From assembly GCA_050949055.1 (NCBI GenBank), contig JBMNFA010000001.1, forward strand, positions 558,001-622,000: a DNA stretch of 64,000 bases. The letters are read 5' to 3'. Positions 16,790 to 24,767 of this stretch are shown piece by piece. The notes beneath the pieces are model-generated. The model had not been told where the DNA came from, ran no database searches, and saw only the letters and a program-made list of their open reading frames with translations. The DNA comes from JAEZJZ01 sp050949055 (GTDB taxonomy: Bacteria; Bacillota; UBA994; UBA5500). Both the position numbers and the translations under genes were made by a program. Position 1 is the first letter of the stretch, and every line of letters begins with the position of its first letter.

Positions 16790-18260
16790 CGTTCCTTCGA
16801 TCCTCCAACGCTCGTTTCGCTACTTCTCGGTCATCAAAGTGGATGGTACGATCAGCAAATATCTGGTAAGTCTCGTGCCCCTTGCCTGCAATGATCACTA
16901 CGTCACCCGCCCGAGCCATGCCTATGGCCAGACGAATGGCGGCTGCCCGGTCTAGCTCGATCAACACCCGGCGACGGTCCGGCATACCCACTAAAGTATC
17001 CTCAGCGATACGCTGGGGATCTTCGCTGCGAGGATTGTCGGAGGTGACGATGGCCATGTCAGCCAGCTGATTGGCTATTTCGCCCATCAGCGGCCGCTTG
17101 CGGCGATCCCTGTCCCCGCCACAGCCGAAAACCAAGATCACCCTACCGCTGCAAAACTGCCTAGCCGTGGTGAGGATATTCTGTAGGCCATCGGGGGTGT
17201 GCGCATAATCGACTACCACTTCGAATTCTTGCCCCAAACGGACCGGCTGAAAGCGCCCCGGAATGCTGGGGGCAATAGCCAATGCTTCAGCAATCAGGGG
17301 CAGAGGAATTCCTTCATGCACAGCTACTGAAATAGCCGCTAGAGCATTATAGACAGTGAACAAGCCGGGCGTCACTATCCATATATTACCTTGTAGCTGA
17401 CCACGCACCAGCAGCTCGAAACTGGTACCGCTGCTACCGATCCGGATATCCCTAGCTTGAAAGTTGGCTTCTTCATTGAGCCCATAAGTGATCACCGGCA
17501 CCTTAGTCTGTTGCAGTAGATATTTCAGAGCTGGATCATCGGCGTTCAGTATCGCCGCCTTGTTCGGCTTATGTCCTAAGTGCAGGCTGCTGAAAAGGCG
17601 GCCCTTAGCCTGCAAATAGGCATCCATGCTCTGGTGAAAATCCAGATGATCCTGGGTTAGGTTGGTGAAGACCCCCACGTCAAATTCCAACCCCAATACC
17701 CGTTCCAATGCCAGCGCATGGGAGGAGACCTCCATCACTGCATAGTGGGAGCGGGCGGCGAGCATTTCCGCCAGGTAGGCCTGCAAATCCGCCGCTTCTG
17801 GAGTGGTATGCTTGACCGGGTACTCCTTCTTTCCAACGATTGTCTTCACGGTACCGATTACGCCCACCCCATAGCCAGCATAGCTGAGGATGCTATGCAG
17901 CAGCAGCGTGGTCGTAGTCTTGCCGTTGGTGCCTGTCACACCCACCAAGCGCAGCTTCCTCGCCGGATGGCCGAAAAAGACCTGCGCCAGAATTGCCAAC
18001 GCCTTGCGCGTGTCCGCGACTTGAACCCACGAAAGCTGCTTCGGCACTGCAACCTGCCTTTGAATAACGGCTGCCACCGCGCCTCGCGTGGCGGCATCTG
18101 CAAGGAAATTATGCCCATCAACATGATAGCCTGGTATGGCAACAAAGAGGAATCCGGGTTGCACCTGCCGCGAGTCATAGGCGATCCCTGTGATCTCGCG
18201 ATCGAGGCTCCCCGATTGCTGCAACAGCGCAAGGGAATGAACCAGTTCTGCCAGTAGCAT
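16761..18260 (-). CDS. murE: UDP-N-acetylmuramyl-tripeptide synthetase MurE
   Basis: 499 residues. P-loop GVTGTNGKTTTTLLLHSIL; N-domain YDSRQVQPGFLFVAIPGYHVDGHNF; TTPEAADLQAYLAEM; C-terminal DNPRSEDPQRI, matching the DNPR motif of enzymes that add meso-diaminopimelate rather than lysine, so the peptidoglycan is probably of the mDAP type. The start is the ATG at 18260, nine bases after GAGGGGGG; an ATG three codons earlier is too close to the ribosome site. Confidence 0.96.
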   Translation of the reverse strand: MLLAELVHSLALLQQSGSLDREITGIAYDSRQVQPGFLFVAIPGYHVDGHNFLADAATRGAVAAVIQRQVAVPKQLSWVQVADTRKALAILAQVFFGHPARKLRLVGVTGTNGKTTTTLLLHSILSYAGYGVGVIGTVKTIVGKKEYPVKHTTPEAADLQAYLAEMLAARSHYAVMEVSSHALALERVLGLEFDVGVFTNLTQDHLDFHQSMDAYLQAKGRLFSSLHLGHKPNKAAILNADDPALKYLLQQTKVPVITYGLNEEANFQARDIRIGSSGTSFELLVRGQLQGNIWIVTPGLFTVYNALAAISVAVHEGIPLPLIAEALAIAPSIPGRFQPVRLGQEFEVVVDYAHTPDGLQNILTTARQFCSGRVILVFGCGGDRDRRKRPLMGEIANQLADMAIVTSDNPRSEDPQRIAEDTLVGMPDRRRVLIELDRAAAIRLAIGMARAGDVVIIAGKGHETYQIFADRTIHFDDREVAKRALEDRRNDEMGVTDNS

Positions 18261-18328
18261 TACTAGCATCCCCCCTCTATTCATGCCATGGTGCTGCTTG
18301 CCGAACCAACGTCAGCCCAGCAGCTTGC

Positions 18329-20425
18329 CTAGGGAACGAAGTTGACAGTGATGATGGAGCCGGCAGGGACAATAGTGCCGGCTATCGGCGATTGTGATGA
18401 AGCCACACCGGAACCGACGGCGTGAATCCGTAGCCCTTGGGTAGACAACGCGACGCTGGCATCGCGCAAAGACAAGCTAGTCACATCAGGCACTTCCACC
18501 GGCTGGCCCACCTGACCCTCCTGCTGACCTAGGTAGACTATGACCGTCGTTCCTGGTGCAACTTTTACCCCCGCCTTAGGCGTCTGGTCCAGGATTTTGG
18601 GCCCTTGCCCATCCAGCCGTATGTTCAATCCCGTGTCCAGCAACCTGCTCAGCGCCTGGCTTGAGGTCAGGCCCAACAGATCCGGCACCTCCACCGGAGC
18701 CGGCTGCGGTGCTGTCACGGCATCGATCTGCGGCATTACATCCAGATAGTAGAGAATATCCTGCGCCATATTACGGGTAGCAGGCGCAGCGGTATTGGCA
18801 CCGTAATAACCATACTTGCCCTTGGGATCTTTAATAGCCATGAAGACTACCACTTTGGGGTCATTCGCAGGGGCAAAGCCGGTGAATGATGCAATGTATT
18901 TGTTTGAGTAGTAGCCTCCGCCAGGCATCGGCACTTGGGCAGTACCTGTCTTGCCAGCCAGCCGATATCCAGGGATGAACGCATTGCGGCCGCCGCCATC
19001 GGTGACCACTTCCTCCAACAGGGCGCGCATGCGGGAGGAGGTCTCCTCCATAATCGCCTGCCCCAGCACTTTGGGCTCACTTTGATGCACGACATTCCCA
19101 TCCTGGTCGAGCACCTGGTCCAGTACATAGGGCTGCACGATTTTCCCGCCATTGGCGATAGCCGCCATAGCCACCACCTGCTGAATGGGTGTCACCGAAG
19201 GCCCTTGACCAAAGGACATGGTAGCCAGCTCCACCGGGCCAATCTGACTGAACATCACGCCTATGGCCTCTCCCGGCAAGTCGATGCCTGCCTTCTGACC
19301 AAAGCCAAACTTCTTGACGTACTCGGTGAGCCTGGCGGCTCCCAGCTCCAGGCCGACGCTGATGAAACCAGGGTTGCAGGAATTCTTGATCACTTGCCGA
19401 AAGGTCTCTTGCCCATGACCCTGCCTCCGCCAACAATGCAGGCGGCGGCCAGCCACAATCTCGTATCCTTTGTCGAAGTATGGGGTCTCCTCAGTTACCA
19501 CCCCTACTTCCAGACCAGCAGAGGCAGTGACCACCTTGAAGGTGGAGCCTGGCTCGAAGCCGCCCGAGACCGCCTCGTTTTCCCATATCTTTGTGCTGCC
19601 GGTGGTTCGATAGGCTTCCATATAGTTGTTGGGGTCGAAGTCCGGGCGGTTAGCCATGGCCAAGATGGCCCCGGTGTTCGGATCCATGACGATGGCCAAA
19701 GCTGCTTCCGCATTATGCACTTCCATTGCATTATCTAGTTCCCGTTCCACAATGTGCTGAATTACTTCATCCAGCGTCAGTTTTAGATCATACCCATCCT
19801 GCGGCGGTACATAACTGGGGGTTGCATCGGAAATTTCCTGCCCCCGGCTGTCGGTCGGATACTGCAGGTAGCCTTTCTTGCCACGCAGGTATTCATCGTA
19901 CTGCAGCTCCAGCCCATATAAGCCTTGGCTGTCAATGCCGGCAAAACCCAGCACTTGCGAGGCCAGGTTGCCATAGGGATAGTAGCGCCGACTCTCTTCC
20001 GTGAAGGTAATTCCGGGCAGAGCCATGGCGCGCACCTGAGCGGCCACAGCCGGATCAATCTTGCGTGCCACATAGACAGCGGCTTTCTTTCTAGTGATCG
20101 CTTCGTAGACATCAGCTTCGGACATAGACAAAACAGACGCCAGTTGCTTGGCTGTAGCTTGAGCATCCTCAATCTGAGCAGGAATGGCAACTACAGTATC
20201 GGCACTGGCGCTGATGGCAAGCTCATTTCCGTTACGATCATAGATTATCCCGCGTTTAGGCTCCACCGGTATTTCCCGCATCCACTGCGAATAGGCCCTG
20301 CTGCTCAGTTCAGGCCCCTTAACCAGCTGCAACCAGGCCAAGCGAACGTCCAGCGCCAATAGACTGAGCAGAAAGATCAGCAGAGCTATCCCTGCTCTGA
20401 TGCGAGTGTTCATCCGAGTAGACAT
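18329..20425 (-). CDS. Class B penicillin-binding protein with two PASTA domains (SpoVD/FtsI type)
   Basis: 698 residues. One N-terminal membrane segment (about 8-30), a dimerisation domain (RGIIYDRNGNELA), then the transpeptidase: GSTFKVV (SxxK), NSCNPGF (SxN) and AGKTGTAQ (KTG). Two C-terminal PASTA repeats follow (VEVPDLLGLTSSQALSRLL and VEVPDVTSLSLRDASVAL). It crosslinks peptidoglycan outside the membrane. PASTA repeats and position before murE resemble SpoVD, but it is the only class B PBP in this dcw cluster and may also act in division. ATG at 20425 behind GGGGGAGGGG; the longer upstream frame has no ribosome site. Confidence 0.95.
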   Translation of the reverse strand: MSTRMNTRIRAGIALLIFLLSLLALDVRLAWLQLVKGPELSSRAYSQWMREIPVEPKRGIIYDRNGNELAISASADTVVAIPAQIEDAQATAKQLASVLSMSEADVYEAITRKKAAVYVARKIDPAVAAQVRAMALPGITFTEESRRYYPYGNLASQVLGFAGIDSQGLYGLELQYDEYLRGKKGYLQYPTDSRGQEISDATPSYVPPQDGYDLKLTLDEVIQHIVERELDNAMEVHNAEAALAIVMDPNTGAILAMANRPDFDPNNYMEAYRTTGSTKIWENEAVSGGFEPGSTFKVVTASAGLEVGVVTEETPYFDKGYEIVAGRRLHCWRRQGHGQETFRQVIKNSCNPGFISVGLELGAARLTEYVKKFGFGQKAGIDLPGEAIGVMFSQIGPVELATMSFGQGPSVTPIQQVVAMAAIANGGKIVQPYVLDQVLDQDGNVVHQSEPKVLGQAIMEETSSRMRALLEEVVTDGGGRNAFIPGYRLAGKTGTAQVPMPGGGYYSNKYIASFTGFAPANDPKVVVFMAIKDPKGKYGYYGANTAAPATRNMAQDILYYLDVMPQIDAVTAPQPAPVEVPDLLGLTSSQALSRLLDTGLNIRLDGQGPKILDQTPKAGVKVAPGTTVIVYLGQQEGQVGQPVEVPDVTSLSLRDASVALSTQGLRIHAVGSGVASSQSPIAGTIVPAGSIITVNFVP

Positions 20426-20469
20426 GCGAGCCCCTCCCCCTAAGATCAACAGCCAGCCCCATGTCCTAC

Positions 20470-20853
20470 TCAGTGCTCCTCCTGCTTCGCTTCTGCGGCC
20501 ACGTTCACTATCTGCTGATCGGTCGGCCACTGCATTCCCAGTTCACTGCTTGCGCGGCGCTCTATTTGACTGGGGGCACTAAGACGGTTCAATTCCACGG
20601 TCAAGCTGGCGTTTACTTGCTGCAGCTGTTGGACCTGCCGCTCCATCTGGCGGATGCGATAATCCAGATCGTTGACCTGCGTAAAGCGCCACACCAAGCC
20701 CAAACTGGCCGCTCCCATCAAAATGACAGCGATCAGAATCAGAGCTTGGTCCTGTTTGGCCAAAGGTTGTTTGCGCGGGCGATTCTTCGGCCGGTGCCGC
20801 TCCTGCCTGGATGGTACCTGCGGCTGATATAACGGCTGTTTGGCTACTAACAA
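20470..20853 (-). CDS. ftsL: Cell division protein FtsL-like
   Basis: 127 residues: a basic cytoplasmic tail (about 1-33), one membrane segment (about 36-55, ALILIAVILMGAASLGLVW), and a periseptal coiled coil (about 58-95, YRIRQMERQVQQLQQVNASL). Size, topology and position between rsmH and the PBP gene identify it as FtsL, the partner of FtsQ/DivIB and DivIC. Start is a TTG at 20853, six bases after AGGTGA. Sequence conservation in this family is low, so the name rests on topology and context. Confidence 0.85.
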   Translation of the reverse strand: MLVAKQPLYQPQVPSRQERHRPKNRPRKQPLAKQDQALILIAVILMGAASLGLVWRFTQVNDLDYRIRQMERQVQQLQQVNASLTVELNRLSAPSQIERRASSELGMQWPTDQQIVNVAAEAKQEEH

Positions 20854-20859
20854 GCTTAT

Positions 20860-21819
20860 TCACCTGCCCCTTTTACTAGAACTGTCCAATCGCTCGGCAA
20901 CACGCAGCTTGGCGCTGCGGGCCCGCGGGTTGGACGAAATCTCCTCCGCCGAGGGCAACACTGGCTTCCTGGTGAGCACTTTCAATTTAGACTGGCGGCC
21001 GCATACGCAGACGGGCAAGTTTGGCGGGCACGTGCATCCCCGTTCAATCTCCCGAAACGTCTGCTTGACAATGCGATCCTCTAAGGAATGGAAGGTGATC
21101 ATCGCCACCCGCCCTCCCGGTCGCAGCACTTCCACTGCCTCCTCGATGGCTGGTTTGAGGATTTGCAGTTCCCCGTTCAATGCGATGCGTAACGCTTGAA
21201 AGGTGCGTTTGGCTGGATGAGGTCCTCCCTGGCGAGCGGCTGCTGGAATGGCTCGCTTGATCACAGCTACCAACTCTCCGGTGGTCCTGATGCTGCCTTT
21301 CTGTTCCCTCTCCTGCACAATGAACTCGGCGATGCGTTTTGACCAGCGTTCTTCACCATAATCCCAAAGGATTTGAGCCAGCTGCTCAGCCGATAATCGA
21401 TTGACCAGGTGGTAGGCAGTCTCATGCTGACGCTGGTCCATACGCATGTCGAGGGGGGCATCGACGTTGTAGCTGAAGCCCCTTTCTCCCTGATCCAATT
21501 GGGGAGAGGACACGCCCAAATCAAACAGAATCTTATCTACACGGGCAACGCCCAAAGATAGTAACACGGTGCGCAGGTTACGAAAGTTGTCATGGGCCAG
21601 GGTTATCTCGGCTGGCAATGTTTGCTTGGCATGAGAGATGGCTTGCTCATCTTGATCGATGGCAATCAAGCGCACATTTCCTTCCAGGCGCTCCCAAATG
21701 GCGCGAGTATGTCCGCCACCACCGAGAGTACAGTCGAGGACCGTATCGCCCGGCTGCAGGTTCAACCACGACAAAGTCTGCTGCAATAGAACTGGTTGAT
21801 GGATAAATGACAGCGCCAC
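20860..21819 (-). CDS. rsmH: 16S rRNA (cytosine-1402 N4)-methyltransferase RsmH
   Basis: 319 residues (MraW). SAM-binding DTVLDCTLGGGGHTRAIWE, then DKILFDLGVSSPQLDQGERGFSY, and C-terminal GGRVAMITFHSLEDRIVKQTF, all family signatures. It methylates C1402 of 16S rRNA in the ribosomal P site; its position after mraZ is conserved. The GTG at 21819 is the likely start. Spacing to ftsL is 6 bases. Confidence 0.96.
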   Translation of the reverse strand: MALSFIHQPVLLQQTLSWLNLQPGDTVLDCTLGGGGHTRAIWERLEGNVRLIAIDQDEQAISHAKQTLPAEITLAHDNFRNLRTVLLSLGVARVDKILFDLGVSSPQLDQGERGFSYNVDAPLDMRMDQRQHETAYHLVNRLSAEQLAQILWDYGEERWSKRIAEFIVQEREQKGSIRTTGELVAVIKRAIPAAARQGGPHPAKRTFQALRIALNGELQILKPAIEEAVEVLRPGGRVAMITFHSLEDRIVKQTFREIERGCTCPPNLPVCVCGRQSKLKVLTRKPVLPSAEEISSNPRARSAKLRVAERLDSSSKRGR

Positions 21820-21908
21820 TCACCTCTTCTCAGCACAAAGTCATTGGCGCACGACTGTAGAAGGTGGAAGACAGTGCCTGGCGCAACCCTAGCTCGATCA
21901 GGAACCAC

Positions 21909-22349
21909 CTAGATCCCTAAGCCCTCCAGTTGCTCGGCCACCTGTTCGTAAGACTCAGCTGCCCGGCTGCTGTAGTTGGTCCAGACTTGCTGGTCCCAGA
22001 TCTCCACCCGATTGGCTACACCCAGGATGACGGCATCCCGCTCCAAGTGAGCATGGGAACGCAAATGAGGCGGGACCAGAATTCTGCCTTGCTTATCCAG
22101 CTCACAGACGGTGGCACCGGCAAACAGTAAGCGGACAAAGGCGCGGACATCGGAACTGGTTAAGGGTAGTGCGCGCAATTTGGCTTCTAGACTGTCCCAT
22201 TCGGTTTCCGGATATACAAACAGACAGGTGTCCAATCCCTTGGTGACCACGAACCGCTCTCCCAGTCCCTCCCGCAAACGGGCCGGGATGATCAGGCGGC
22301 CTTTGCCATCCAAACTATGCTGGTATTCTCCGATCAAGAGACTGGCCAT
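21909..22349 (-). CDS. mraZ: Transcriptional regulator MraZ
   Basis: 146 residues with two SpoVT/AbrB-like swapped-hairpin halves, each containing the DxxGR motif: HSLDGKGRLIIPARLREGL and CELDKQGRILVPPHLRSHA. MraZ forms rings, binds tandem GTGGGG-type repeats in its own promoter and tunes the dcw operon. ATG at 22349 lies 8 bases after GGGAGGT. Four such repeats stand immediately upstream (22371-22404). Confidence 0.95.
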   Translation of the reverse strand: MASLLIGEYQHSLDGKGRLIIPARLREGLGERFVVTKGLDTCLFVYPETEWDSLEAKLRALPLTSSDVRAFVRLLFAGATVCELDKQGRILVPPHLRSHAHLERDAVILGVANRVEIWDQQVWTNYSSRAAESYEQVAEQLEGLGI

Positions 22350-22370
22350 ATCCGGAAACCTCCCTTCTCC

Positions 22371-22404
22371 CCACATCGCTCCACTTGTCCCCACTTCACT
22401 CCAC
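22371..22404 (-). promoter_or_regulatory. MraZ operator: four GTGG repeats at exact 10-bp spacing
   Basis: On the minus strand, units GTGGAGTGAA, GTGGGGACAA, GTGGAGCGAT and GTGGGGAGAA follow each other without gaps (GTGG at 22404, 22394, 22384 and 22374), just before the mraZ ribosome site. This is the expected layout of MraZ-binding repeats; TATAGT overlaps the first one and might be the -10. Confidence 0.8.
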
Positions 22405-22518
22405 TATATTCTCCCCCCTTCCCACAACTCCTGCTTGTTTCCTTAACTAATTTGTCTGAAAGGTGGTGAAATTTTCAGCCAATGCCTGTGCTGGCAACAA
22501 GAAGTCCCTCTTTTGCAC

Positions 22519-22549
22519 AAAAAAAGGGGGCGAGGTCTCCCCTCGCCCC
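22519..22549 (-). terminator. Rho-independent terminator after the fumarase genes
   Basis: GGGGCGAGG and CCTCGCCCC form a perfect 9-bp stem on the minus strand followed by TTTTTTT. It isolates the fumarase operon from mraZ. Confidence 0.92.
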
Positions 22550-22558
22550 ACTATCCGA

Positions 22559-23104
22559 TTAAATCGCCCAGTCGCTTGGCCCCATTTGGTACAGATCGTT
22601 CCCTTGACTATCGATGGCCACCACCACCGGAAAATCCACCACCTGCAGCCTGTACACTGCCTCTGGCCCCAACTCGGGATAGAGCAACAACTGACAGCTC
22701 TTGACCGTCTGGGCCAGCAGCGCCCCGGCTCCTCCGGTGGCGGCAAAGTATACCGCGCCGTGAGCAGCCATGGCGGCTTTCACTTCCTCACTGCGCCGCC
22801 CCTTGCCGATGCTGCCTGCCAATCCATACTCCAGCAGGGTCGGTGTGTATTTATCCATGCGACCGCTGGTGGTGGGGCCTGCGGCCCCAATCACCTCCCC
22901 CTGGCGGGGCTGGCATGGTCCAACGTAGAAGATCAGCTGGCCATCTAGATCCAGTGGCAGTCTCTCTCCCCTATCCAGGGCGGCAACCAACTTGGCATGG
23001 GCGGCATCTCGGGCAGTATATAGCTGGCCGCTGAGTAGACAGCGGTCGCCGACGGACAGGCGTTGTCTGTCTGGCAGCGTAAGCGGTGTCTGTAACCTGA
23101 TCAT
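22559..23104 (-). CDS. fumB: Class I fumarate hydratase, beta (C-terminal) subunit
   Basis: 181 residues of the Fe-S hydro-lyase beta family: LTLPDRQRLSVGDRCLLSG, VGPCQPRQGEVIGAAGPTTSGRMDKYTP and GKGRRSEEV. It pairs with the alpha subunit encoded 67 bases upstream to interconvert fumarate and malate with an oxygen-sensitive [4Fe-4S] cluster. ATG at 23104 behind GGAAAGGTAG; the extra upstream frame is not conserved. A related enzyme, L(+)-tartrate dehydratase, cannot be fully excluded. Confidence 0.9.
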   Translation of the reverse strand: MIRLQTPLTLPDRQRLSVGDRCLLSGQLYTARDAAHAKLVAALDRGERLPLDLDGQLIFYVGPCQPRQGEVIGAAGPTTSGRMDKYTPTLLEYGLAGSIGKGRRSEEVKAAMAAHGAVYFAATGGAGALLAQTVKSCQLLLYPELGPEAVYRLQVVDFPVVVAIDSQGNDLYQMGPSDWAI

Positions 23105-23171
23105 ATCATCTACCTTTCCTTCCTTATCTAGAACTGATTGGCTAGCAGCGCAGCCTAGGATTAACAGCACC

Positions 23172-24026
23172 CTACTCCTTGCCGACGATGGTCACTTCGG
23201 TATGCCGGTCTGCGTGGCATTGTAGGTTGATGGCCACAGGCAGCCCTGCGATGTGGGTAGGAGCAGCCTGGATAGCCACTCCCAAACAGGTGACCCGCCC
23301 TCCCAAGCCTCCTGGGCCGATCCCCAGCCGATTGACGGCCTCCAGCAGCTCAGCCTCTTTTTGGGCATAGTAGGGATCGCTGTGGCGGGCCCCCAGCGGG
23401 CGCAATAAGGCTTCCTTAGCCAACACAGTCACCTGGTCCAGAGTGCCGCCAACGCCCACTCCCACCACGATAGGAGGACATGGATTTGGACCGGCTTGTT
23501 GCACCACGTCCAGCACCGCCCGCTTGACGCCCTCCCAGCCGTCTGCTGGCGTAAGCATCCTAACTTGGCTCATATTTTCGCTGCCAAATCCCTTGGCCAT
23601 CACCTTAAGGCGCAGATTGGAGCCAGCCACCAGCCGTACATGCACGACCGCCGGCGTGTTATCGCCGGTGTTCTCCCTTCTCAATGGATCCGCTACCACC
23701 GAGTAGCGGAAGGGTTCCGCCTGATACGCCTGGCGCACACCTGCGTCGATGGCCTCAGTCAGCAGACCACCGACCAGTTGTACCTCCTGGCCGACTTCAG
23801 CAAAAACCACCACCATGCCGGTGTCCTGGCAGAGGGCGGCCACGCCGGCTTCGGCCAGCTGACAGTTTTGCAGGATATCAGCCAGAACCTGCTGTCCGGC
23901 GAGCGATTCCTCCTGCGCCCGGGCCCGCCGCAATGCCTCAAGCACGTCAGCTGGCAGATGGTAGTGGATCTTTTTGCAGGCTGAGCTGACAGCCTGCACA
24001 ATTTCTGAGTAATGGATCGTCTTCAT
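23172..24026 (-). CDS. fumA: Class I fumarate hydratase, alpha (N-terminal) subunit
   Basis: 284 residues of the Fe-S hydro-lyase alpha family. LCQDTGMVVVF holds the first cluster Cys; GSENMSQVRMLTPADG and NPCPPIVVGVGVGGTLDQV carry further conserved residues, with GLGGRVTCLGVAI near the end. Two-subunit fumarases of this kind are typical of anaerobes. Start ATG at 24026. No clear promoter could be assigned in the AT-richer stretch upstream. Confidence 0.9.
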   Translation of the reverse strand: MKTIHYSEIVQAVSSACKKIHYHLPADVLEALRRARAQEESLAGQQVLADILQNCQLAEAGVAALCQDTGMVVVFAEVGQEVQLVGGLLTEAIDAGVRQAYQAEPFRYSVVADPLRRENTGDNTPAVVHVRLVAGSNLRLKVMAKGFGSENMSQVRMLTPADGWEGVKRAVLDVVQQAGPNPCPPIVVGVGVGGTLDQVTVLAKEALLRPLGARHSDPYYAQKEAELLEAVNRLGIGPGGLGGRVTCLGVAIQAAPTHIAGLPVAINLQCHADRHTEVTIVGKE

Positions 24027-24177
24027 TGCGCGTCACCTCAGAAAAGGCAGTTCGCTACCGAGGGAGCAGTTCCTGCCGCACTGCAGTAGTTATTTGAGAA
24101 TAGCAGTACTCTGATGAGTTGACCCCCCTGCCACCGGGGCAAGTCAACGCCTGGCCACACATGCCACTCAAGAATAG

Positions 24178-24196
24178 AGGCGTGGTTTCCCACGCC
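24178..24196 (-). terminator. Weak hairpin terminator after the SASP gene
   Basis: GGCGTGGG and CCACGCC form a short stem with a 3-base loop downstream of the SASP stop on the minus strand, followed by CTATTCTTGAG. T-richness is modest. Confidence 0.4.
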
Positions 24197-24205
24197 CCAG
24201 CGTTA

Positions 24206-24376
24206 CTACCGCTCCTGCATCATCTGTTCAGCCTTGGCGATCGCCAATTTGACCAGGTTTCCGGCGTCGCGGGTGGTGATCGCACCCCACCCCTGCTGTC
24301 TTACAGTATCAGCAAAGCCCAGTTCCTCAGCCAACTGATACTTCAGCTCATCGGACATGAAACCGCGTCTGGACAT
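24206..24376 (-). CDS. Alpha/beta-type small acid-soluble spore protein
   Basis: 56 residues. It carries both SASP signatures in order: MSDELKYQLAEELGF (residues 7-21, including the germination-protease-type site region) and GWGAITTRDAGNLVKLAI (29-46). These proteins coat and protect DNA in the dormant spore and are degraded on germination. ATG at 24376 is preceded by AAAGGAT about 9 bases away; two nearby upstream ATGs are less well spaced. A sigma-G promoter would be expected but I could not identify one with confidence. Confidence 0.88.
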   Translation of the reverse strand: MSRRGFMSDELKYQLAEELGFADTVRQQGWGAITTRDAGNLVKLAIAKAEQMMQER

Positions 24377-24623
24377 GAACATCATCCTTTCGGGTGTGGT
24401 AGCGGCGTAACGACGTGCTTAGCTTTCCCCGATGCATGGCGTTCAAATCTGGCACACAGTTCCTGCTAGCCACGCCAAAGCGTCAGGAGGCGGCCTGTCT
24501 GCAAATCGGCCTCAGCACCCGCGACACGGATAACTTGTCCACCAAACGGTTGTTGATAACAAGACTGCCATGACCAGCTCATGATCAGCATTCGTGCCAG
24601 CGGCCTTGTCCGGCTCTGCCGGG

Positions 24624-24720
24624 CGTCATCCTGACAGTTCGCGAACTCAGCGCAGGCTCCGCAAAGATTTAGACTCCTCGCGGAGTTCATGCTGAGCCGG
24701 TCGAGGTGCTCGGAATGACA
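24624..24720 (-). repeat. Candidate dispersed intergenic repeat
   Basis: Read on the minus strand it starts TGTCATTCCGAGC and ends GGATGACG, giving imperfect terminal inverted repeats, with internal self-complementary stretches (AACTCCGCGAGGAGT, TTTGCGGAGCC). This resembles the TGTCATTCTGAGC-type dispersed elements I know from many bacterial genomes. Only one copy is in the window, so repetitiveness is not shown here. Confidence 0.4.
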
Positions 24721-24732
24721 GGGACTCGCCGG

Positions 24733-24767
24733 GGAAAGAGAAAGAGGAGCCGAGTAGCCCGGCTCCT
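24733..24767 (-). terminator. Terminator after the CotS-like gene
   Basis: AGGAGCCG and CGGCTCCT form a stem with a 7-base loop on the minus strand, followed by a pyrimidine run (TCTTTCTCTTT). The stem begins at the stop codon of the CotS-like gene. Confidence 0.6.
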
